From contig JAEYAL010000375.1 in NCBI GenBank assembly GCA_023404805.1, positions 1 to 10,050 on the forward strand: a DNA stretch of 10,050 nt, in the 5' to 3' direction. The stretch is from Actinomycetes bacterium (GTDB lineage: Bacteria > Actinomycetota > Thermoleophilia > Solirubrobacterales > Solirubrobacteraceae). The notes beneath the pieces were generated by a model, which did not search any database, had not been told where the DNA came from, and worked only from the letters and a program-made list of their open reading frames with translations. The position numbers and the translations under genes were made by a program. This document shows, in pieces, positions 6,308 to 10,050 of this stretch; positions within the stretch are counted from its first letter, which is position 1; each line of letters opens with the position of its first letter.

Positions 6308-7591
6308 TCAGGCTTCGTCGGGGAGCGAGGCGCTGTCCGGCCAGCAGTTCGTCTTGCTCGGCTTGCCCTCGAGGCGGTCGGCGACCCACTTGGCCGCCTG
6401 CGGCATCCACATCGGTCCAGCGGCCACGTGCTCGAAGATCGGCAGCCCCACGAAGGTCAGATCGGACCCGGCCTTGCAGTACTGGCGGCGCAGCTTCGAC
6501 GCGCCGCGGTACGGGACGGCTTCGTCCTTGATCGCGTGGAAGTAGTAGACCGGGATATCCGGCGTCGGCGGCTCGTAGCCGATCGCGTTCTCCTTCATCC
6601 GCGCGAGCCACTTGGGGTCGGTGAGGGGGTCTTTGCCGGGCTTGAGATACGCCGAGGACTTGCGGAAGGGAAGCGCGAAGATCCCCTCGATGCAGGCGGT
6701 GTAGGCGGCTTCCAGCGCGGCCTGGCCGCGCTCGTTGAGGAACGAGCGCAGGTCGAGCTCGGGATAGGCCGCGTCGTAGCCGGCGGACGCGGCGAAGTTG
6801 ACGGCCGAGAAGGGCCCGCCGCTGTTGAAGCGCGAGAACTGGGCGAGGTCGACCGGCGTCCCGCCGAACGCGACCGCCGAGAGCTTCACGTCGGGCGCGT
6901 AGTCCGCGGCGAGCTCCAGGCCGCGGCCGATGCCCTGGCCGCCTTGCGAGTAGCCGTAAAGGGCGACCGGGCCGCTCGCCGGCAGGGCGGCTTCGGTGAG
7001 CTGGCGGGCGGCGCGGATCGAGTCGAGGATCGCGTGGCCTGCCGAGACCGACACGCCGAACGTGTGGGTCGACGGCGTGCCGAGGCCTTCGTAGTCGGAC
7101 GCGACCACGGCGTAGCCGCGCCTCAGCATCGGCTCGATCATCGCGAGCTCACCCGAGTGGCCGTACTCCAGGATGCGGGACTGCGCGCAGTAGTCGCCGA
7201 GGCCCATGGCCTCGTTGCCGTAGCCGATGATCGGCCGGTTCTCCACGCCCTGCTTCGGCGTGTGGCCGCGGGGCACGAGGAGGTAGGCGGTCACCGCGAT
7301 CGGCTGGCCAGTCGCGGAGGTCGACAGGTACATGAACTTGAACCCCTGCGTGCCGCGCGGAGGCTTGGTGAAGCTCTTGGTGAACGGCATGTACCGCCAC
7401 CGGATGATGTCGCCCGGCTTGCCCGCTGGCAGCGGCGACGGCGGCACGTCGAACGCCGGGTACTTGATCTTCGGGAACGTGATGTACACGTCCTTCGGCG
7501 CGGCCTGCGCGGTCGCGGCGAACCCGCCCAGCACCCCGATGAGCGCAAGCGCCGCCAGGGCAAGACGGCGGAAGGTCGGGAACGGGGACAT
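6308..7591 (-). CDS. Secreted lipase, LIP family (alpha/beta hydrolase)
   Basis: Predicted extracellular triacylglycerol lipase or esterase of 427 residues. Residues 1-30 form a signal peptide: FRRLAL, a hydrophobic core, and an AQA cleavage site around 28-30. The hydrolase domain resembles the secretory lipase (LIP) family also found in fungi and actinobacteria: DYEGLGTP at 166-173 and the nucleophile elbow GYSQGG with Ser215. Likely triad partners are Asp356 (AIKDEAVPY) and His388 (FEHVAAGP). Four cysteines (135, 300, 372, 416) in the mature part could form two disulfides, as expected for a secreted enzyme. The ATG at 7591 is preceded by AGGAG (minus strand, 7596-7600) at a short 4-nt spacing and gives a clean signal peptide; the longer upstream frame adds only arginine-rich sequence. 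It appears to be transcribed alone. The substrate is uncertain. Confidence 0.92.
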   Translation of the reverse strand: MSPFPTFRRLALAALALIGVLGGFAATAQAAPKDVYITFPKIKYPAFDVPPSPLPAGKPGDIIRWRYMPFTKSFTKPPRGTQGFKFMYLSTSATGQPIAVTAYLLVPRGHTPKQGVENRPIIGYGNEAMGLGDYCAQSRILEYGHSGELAMIEPMLRRGYAVVASDYEGLGTPSTHTFGVSVSAGHAILDSIRAARQLTEAALPASGPVALYGYSQGGQGIGRGLELAADYAPDVKLSAVAFGGTPVDLAQFSRFNSGGPFSAVNFAASAGYDAAYPELDLRSFLNERGQAALEAAYTACIEGIFALPFRKSSAYLKPGKDPLTDPKWLARMKENAIGYEPPTPDIPVYYFHAIKDEAVPYRGASKLRRQYCKAGSDLTFVGLPIFEHVAAGPMWMPQAAKWVADRLEGKPSKTNCWPDSASLPDEA

Positions 7592-7681
7592 GAGACTCCT
7601 GCAAGACGTTCGCCGACGGGTGGACAGACCCGGAGAGGCGCGGCGGCGGTGGCCGGCGCGGCGGCGAGGCGATGACGGAAT

Positions 7682-7717
7682 GGACGTTACCGCTCCGGCG
7701 CGGAGCGGTAAACGTTC
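7682..7717 (-). terminator. Long hairpin between the nickel permease and lipase genes
   Basis: TTACCGCTCCG (7687-7697) and CGGAGCGGTAA (7701-7711) form a perfect 11-bp stem with a 3-nt loop. The stem continues outward, after a single bulged A at 7712, with ACG (7684-7686) pairing CGT (7713-7715). It lies 32-68 nt past the permease stop, so it probably ends the urease-permease transcript. There is no U-tract. Because it is also about 90-125 bp upstream of the lipase start, it could instead be an operator. A second small inverted repeat, CGTCA-GT-TGACG, sits at 7733-7744. Confidence 0.55.
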
Positions 7718-7749
7718 CACACCGTTTTGCAACGTCAGTTGACGGAAGC

Positions 7750-8850
7750 TCAGGAGCTGCTGGGCCGCTGCGCTGGCCCGGTGCGCCACCAGACGACTGC
7801 GGCTGCCCACGCGACAAGGATGACCGCAAGGAGGGCGTAGCCGAGATGGGCCACGGGCATGGCCGCGAGCGCGGCGAGCGGGCCGCTGGTGATCCCGAAC
7901 TGGTCGACGACGACGCCGAGCAGGCTGAGCGTGCCGACGGCGAGGGCGATCAGGACGGAGACGCCGGTGACGCCCGTGTTGTAGGCCAGGCGCCGCGACG
8001 GCTGCTCCAGTGCCCAGTCGTAGGCCTTGGTCGTGGCGGCGCCGTTGAGCGTGTCGAGCAGCGTCATCCCGGCCGCGAAGAGGATCGGCAGCGCGAGGAT
8101 CGCGAGGACCGGGATGCCCGCGGCCGCGCCGCCGCCGGCGAGGACCAGCAGCGCGATCTCGGTCGCGGTGTCGAATCCGAGGCCGAAGAGGAAGCCGAGC
8201 GGATAGAGCTGCCACGGCCGGTTGACGCGCTTGCTCAGGCGCTGCGTCGTGCGGCTCAACATGCCGGTGCCCATCAGGGCCTGGTCGAGCTCGCGCGGGT
8301 CCAGCCCCTCGCGGCGCGCGCGGCGCGCCAGCCGCACCGACGACCGCAGCACGGCCAGGTTCACGAGGCCGACCACGAGGAGGAACGTGCCGGCGACGGT
8401 CGGGCCCCAGACGCTGGTGATCTGGTGGAGCGTCGAGTGCTCGTCGGAGACCTGGGCGCCGAGCCCGCGGACACCGAACGCGACGAGCACCGCGAGGACG
8501 AACACGACGCTGGAGTGCCCGGCGGAGAAGAAGAACCCGGTGGCGTGGGGGCGCTGTCCCTCCTGGAGGAACTTGCGCGTGGAGTTGTCGATCGCCGCGA
8601 TGTGGTCGGCGTCGAAGGCGTGGCGCATGCCGAGCGTGTACGCCGTGAGGCCGACGCCGACCCCGAAGGCCTCGCCGGAGCTGAGGTGCAGGTTCGCCGG
8701 GGCGATCACCGCGAAGAGGAGCCCGAACCCGAGCAGGTGCAGCACCGCGACGCCCGCGAGCGCGAGCAGCAGCGGGTGGCGCTCCCCAGCAGCGCTCCGC
8801 AGCCGGTCGGCGGCGCGGAAGCGGGTCGCGGAAGGCTGCGGCCTGGTCAC
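7750..8850 (-). CDS. Nickel/cobalt permease, NiCoT family (HoxN/NixA type)
   Basis: High-affinity secondary Ni2+ (or Co2+) uptake protein in the cytoplasmic membrane, 366 residues with about eight membrane helices, the normal family size. The family signature RHAFDADHI is at residues 76-84 (the HX4DH metal motif: His77, Asp82, His83). FSAGHSSVVF (108-117), LGFDTATE (224-231) and the GMTLLDT region (261-267) are the other conserved NiCoT blocks. The GTG at 8850 is chosen over an in-frame ATG at 8943. It overlaps the ureD stop as GTGA and has a strong ribosome-binding site, and residues before it are not NiCoT-like. Its place as the last gene after ureF and ureD argues for nickel supply to urease rather than cobalt for B12. 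A hairpin follows the stop. Confidence 0.93.
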   Translation of the reverse strand: MTRPQPSATRFRAADRLRSAAGERHPLLLALAGVAVLHLLGFGLLFAVIAPANLHLSSGEAFGVGVGLTAYTLGMRHAFDADHIAAIDNSTRKFLQEGQRPHATGFFFSAGHSSVVFVLAVLVAFGVRGLGAQVSDEHSTLHQITSVWGPTVAGTFLLVVGLVNLAVLRSSVRLARRARREGLDPRELDQALMGTGMLSRTTQRLSKRVNRPWQLYPLGFLFGLGFDTATEIALLVLAGGGAAAGIPVLAILALPILFAAGMTLLDTLNGAATTKAYDWALEQPSRRLAYNTGVTGVSVLIALAVGTLSLLGVVVDQFGITSGPLAALAAMPVAHLGYALLAVILVAWAAAVVWWRTGPAQRPSSS

Positions 8851-9641
8851 GGGACGATCACCTCTTCGGTCGTGCTGGGAAAGGACGGCGGGGTCGACCA
8901 CTCGGGGCCGGAGCAGAGCCCTGCTTCGCGCTCGTCGAGCCACCGGCGCAGCGCCGCGACCGACGTGCCGCTCGCCGACGCCAGCCGCCCGCCGCCTTCG
9001 AGTTCGAGGACCGCACCGCGGAGCTCAGGCTCCGACACGGTCGCATGGTGGTCAGCGGTCCCCGGGCCGGCGACCAGGACGCTCCCGGTCGCCCTCGATC
9101 CCGCAAGGATCGACGGCACCCCGTGGGTGCGGCTGCGGCTGCCGTCGACCTCGAGCTCCTGATGCAGCAGCGGCGCGCCGGTCCGCTCCACGCGCGTGCG
9201 GGCGCGCAGCGTGCCGGGACCCTCGTTCGCCCGGCCGAGGATCACCTCCTCGCGCCACACGACCCGCGCGGTCGGGGCCAGGTCGACCGTGGTGCGCAGC
9301 TCGTGGCGGCAGCGGCGGACGGGCACGAGCGGCTCGGGCAGCCAGCGCAGCAGGGCGCCGTCGCCGACGTGGGCCGTCAGCTCCATCAGCGACGGGAGGC
9401 CGCCGGCGCGGCTCGGCCACGCCATCGTGGCGGCCACCGTGCGCACCGTCAGGCTCGTGCCCGGCGCGACCACGAGGTCGATCGTGATGTGGTCGCCGTC
9501 GAGCGGCGCCGCTGCGGCGCCGACGAGGTGCACGCCCTCTGGCGTGATCTTCGCTGCGAAGGGCGCGGTCGCCGTCAGGTCGACGATGCGGGTGCGGCCG
9601 TCCGGGCCAAGCGCCGTCTCGATGCGCACGCCGCCCTTCAT
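8847..9641 (-). CDS. ureD: Urease accessory protein UreD (UreH)
   Basis: UreD binds apo-urease and, with UreF and UreG, forms the complex through which nickel reaches the active site. 264 residues, the short form usual in Actinobacteria. Recognisable blocks are VHLVGAAAAPLDGDHI (37-52), PGTSLTVRTVAATMAWP (60-76), LRWLPEPLVP with RRC (98-111), and REEVILGR (130-137) followed by PGTLRARTRV. The ATG at 9641 is chosen because homologues begin with this MKxxxRI-like stretch and because it overlaps the preceding micro-ORF stop as ATGA. A TTG at 9707 in the same frame would add 22 residues, entirely from repeat sequence. No strong ribosome-binding site precedes it, so translation probably depends on coupling. 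The stop overlaps the permease GTG by 4 nt. Confidence 0.93.
   Translation of the reverse strand: MKGGVRIETALGPDGRTRIVDLTATAPFAAKITPEGVHLVGAAAAPLDGDHITIDLVVAPGTSLTVRTVAATMAWPSRAGGLPSLMELTAHVGDGALLRWLPEPLVPVRRCRHELRTTVDLAPTARVVWREEVILGRANEGPGTLRARTRVERTGAPLLHQELEVDGSRSRTHGVPSILAGSRATGSVLVAGPGTADHHATVSEPELRGAVLELEGGGRLASASGTSVAALRRWLDEREAGLCSGPEWSTPPSFPSTTEEVIVP
8856..8864 (-). promoter_or_regulatory. Strong ribosome-binding site that fixes the permease GTG start
   Basis: On the minus strand GAGGTGATC lies inside the end of ureD, 5 nt before the GTG at 8850. It matches the complement of the 16S rRNA 3' end over nine bases. It decides the start of the permease gene and shows that ribosomes can initiate there independently of coupling to ureD. 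Confidence 0.75.
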
Positions 9642-9700
9642 GAGGCGAACCGCCCGCCGCAGGCGTCCGTTGCCGGCTCCGTCGCGCCACAGAACGTCAC
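9638..9700 (-). CDS. Micro-ORF 2: 20-residue two-cysteine peptide coupled to ureD
   Basis: A GTG-started ORF encoding VTFCGATEPATDACGGRFAS (first residue Met when translated). Its GTG overlaps the stop of micro-ORF 1 (GTGA at 9700-9697) and its TGA overlaps the ureD ATG (ATGA at 9641-9638), so translating it would deliver ribosomes to the ureD start. It matches micro-ORF 1 at 17 of 20 residues and 56 of 63 bases. Cys4 and Cys14 are kept in both. I recognise no family. The C-terminal RFAS resembles the natural UreF end (RMFAS), which hints that the repeat arose from the ureF 3' junction. It may be a real peptide, a coupling relay, or an inert duplication product. Upstream there is only a G-rich, weak ribosome-binding site. 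Confidence 0.45.
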   Translation of the reverse strand: MTFCGATEPATDACGGRFAS

Positions 9701-9759
9701 GACGCAACCCGCCCGCCGCAGGCGTCCTTTACTGGCTCCGTCGCGCCACAGAACGTCAC
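9642..9759 (-). repeat. 59-bp tandem direct repeat (two copies) at the ureF-ureD junction
   Basis: Copies at 9759-9701 and 9700-9642 on the minus strand differ at only 7 positions. The first 26 bases are identical, and the changes cluster in the middle (CCAGTAAAG versus CCGGCAACG) and near the end. The period equals a 63-nt micro-ORF minus a 4-nt stop-start overlap, so each copy preserves the coupling geometry. The end of ureF just upstream (TTCGCGTCGTGA) resembles the end of each copy. Confidence 0.95.
9697..9759 (-). CDS. Micro-ORF 1: 20-residue two-cysteine peptide coupled to ureF
   Basis: A GTG-started ORF encoding VTFCGATEPVKDACGGRVAS. The GTG overlaps the ureF stop (GTGA at 9759-9756) and its own stop overlaps the start of micro-ORF 2 (GTGA at 9700-9697). 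AGGA on the minus strand ends 10 nt before the GTG and may assist initiation. It differs from micro-ORF 2 at V10A, K11T and V18F; three further codons differ only silently, so the comparison gives no clear sign of selection on the peptide. Two cysteines in a nickel-handling operon raise the idea of metal binding, but this is speculation. No homologous family is recognised. Confidence 0.45.
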   Translation of the reverse strand: MTFCGATEPVKDACGGRVAS

Positions 9760-10050
9760 GACGCGAACATCCTGATCTCGCGCGCGCGGTGCAGTTCGCC
9801 GCCGACTTCGAGCAGGGGCGCGGAGCCGCCAGGCAGGTCGGATGCCGGGACGGTCGCGGTGAGGGCAGCGGCCGATAGCAGCGGCTCGGCGCCCTCGACG
9901 ACCCGTGCGACGGTGGCGTGCACCGCGAACGGATCCAGGCCCATGAGCCGGACGGCGGCGGTCGCCGGGCCGGTGAGCGCGGTGTGCATCGCGAGGCGCG
10001 CGGCGTCCTGCGGCGGCAGTCCGAGCCGCGCGGCGGCGACGCCCTGGGCG
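9756..10050 (-). CDS. ureF: Urease accessory protein UreF, C-terminal part (runs off the right edge)
   Basis: UreF bridges UreD and the GTPase UreG in the urease activation complex. Only the last 97 residues are in the window. They show the helical C-terminal half of an actinobacterial UreF: AARLGLPPQDAARLA, then TGPATAAVRLMGLDPFAVHA, and the characteristic tail SAPLLEVGGELHRAREIRMFAS (written here in parts: SAPLLEV, then ELHRAREIR, ending MFAS). The tail is complete, so the duplication at its 3' end did not disrupt the protein. The TGA at 9758-9756 overlaps a GTG as GTGA, opening micro-ORF 1. By usual gene order the structural genes ureABC should lie beyond the right edge. ureG does not follow ureF directly as it often does in this phylum. 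Confidence 0.88.
   Translation of the reverse strand, partial: AQGVAAARLGLPPQDAARLAMHTALTGPATAAVRLMGLDPFAVHATVARVVEGAEPLLSAAALTATVPASDLPGGSAPLLEVGGELHRAREIRMFAS

Noticed and set aside
6428..7675. A 415-codon open frame on the plus strand opposite the lipase
   Set aside because: It is an antisense shadow caused by high GC content, with Arg/Ala/Glu/Val-rich composition. The opposite strand has a signal peptide and a catalytic triad.
7592..8215. N-terminal extension of the lipase reading frame up to 8215
   Set aside because: It overlaps the nickel permease gene and would bury the signal peptide in the middle of the protein. The ATG at 7591 has a ribosome-binding site and a proper signal peptide.
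8851..8943. ATG at 8943 as the start of the nickel permease
   Set aside because: It would overlap ureD by about 97 nt and add 31 arginine-rich residues. The GTG at 8850 has a strong ribosome-binding site and a GTGA overlap.
9642..9707. TTG at 9707 as the start of ureD
   Set aside because: The extra 22 residues come from the tandem repeat read in another frame and do not resemble UreD N-termini. The ATG at 9641 fits homologues and the 4-nt overlap pattern.
9642..9759. CRISPR-like repeat array
   Set aside because: There are only two directly abutting copies with no spacers and no cas genes; it is a simple tandem duplication.

Overview
The window comes from a high-GC actinobacterial-type chromosome. 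The evidence is the strongly G/C-biased third codon positions, frequent GTG starts, short Actinobacteria-style UreD and UreF proteins, and hairpin terminators without U-tracts. A deep-branching actinomycete such as one of the Solirubrobacterales (Thermoleophilia) would fit, but that placement is inferred from overall protein flavour. No rRNA, tRNA, IS element, phage gene or CRISPR array was seen.

Layout, left to right. (1) 1-1389, minus: a nearly complete FAD-dependent amine/amino-acid oxidoreductase (PuuB/OrdL/DadA type) running off the left edge. (2) 1531-1842, plus: a small protein resembling the Imm53 immunity family, divergent from the oxidoreductase and with no toxin partner in view. 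(3) 2066-2431, plus: a small coiled-coil lipoprotein that converges on the next gene across a perfect 16-bp hairpin. (4) 4611-2506, minus: a KtrB-KtrA potassium uptake pair, membrane subunit first and RCK regulatory subunit second. (5) 4805-5476 and 5554-6243, plus: a FrnE-like DsbA-family thiol oxidoreductase, then a TetR-family regulator whose putative promoter suggests a leaderless mRNA. (6) 7591-6308, minus: a secreted LIP-family lipase, convergent with the TetR gene. (7) 10050-7750, minus: the distal end of a urease accessory operon, ureF (partial), two tiny tandem ORFs, ureD and a NiCoT-family nickel/cobalt permease.

The urease segment is the most coherent unit. UreF and UreD are scaffold proteins for inserting nickel into urease, and the permease would supply the metal. 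Every junction in it, ureF/micro-ORF 1/micro-ORF 2/ureD/permease, is a 4-nt stop-start overlap (GTGA, GTGA, ATGA, GTGA), which implies translational coupling along the whole chain.

The most unusual feature is a 59-bp tandem repeat at 9642-9759, between ureF and ureD. The period is exactly what is needed for each copy to encode a 20-residue, two-cysteine peptide that opens on the previous stop and closes on the next start. ureG, usually found between ureF and ureD in actinobacterial urease operons, is absent from that position. Whether the peptides have a function or are only a coupling relay left by a duplication cannot be decided from this sequence.
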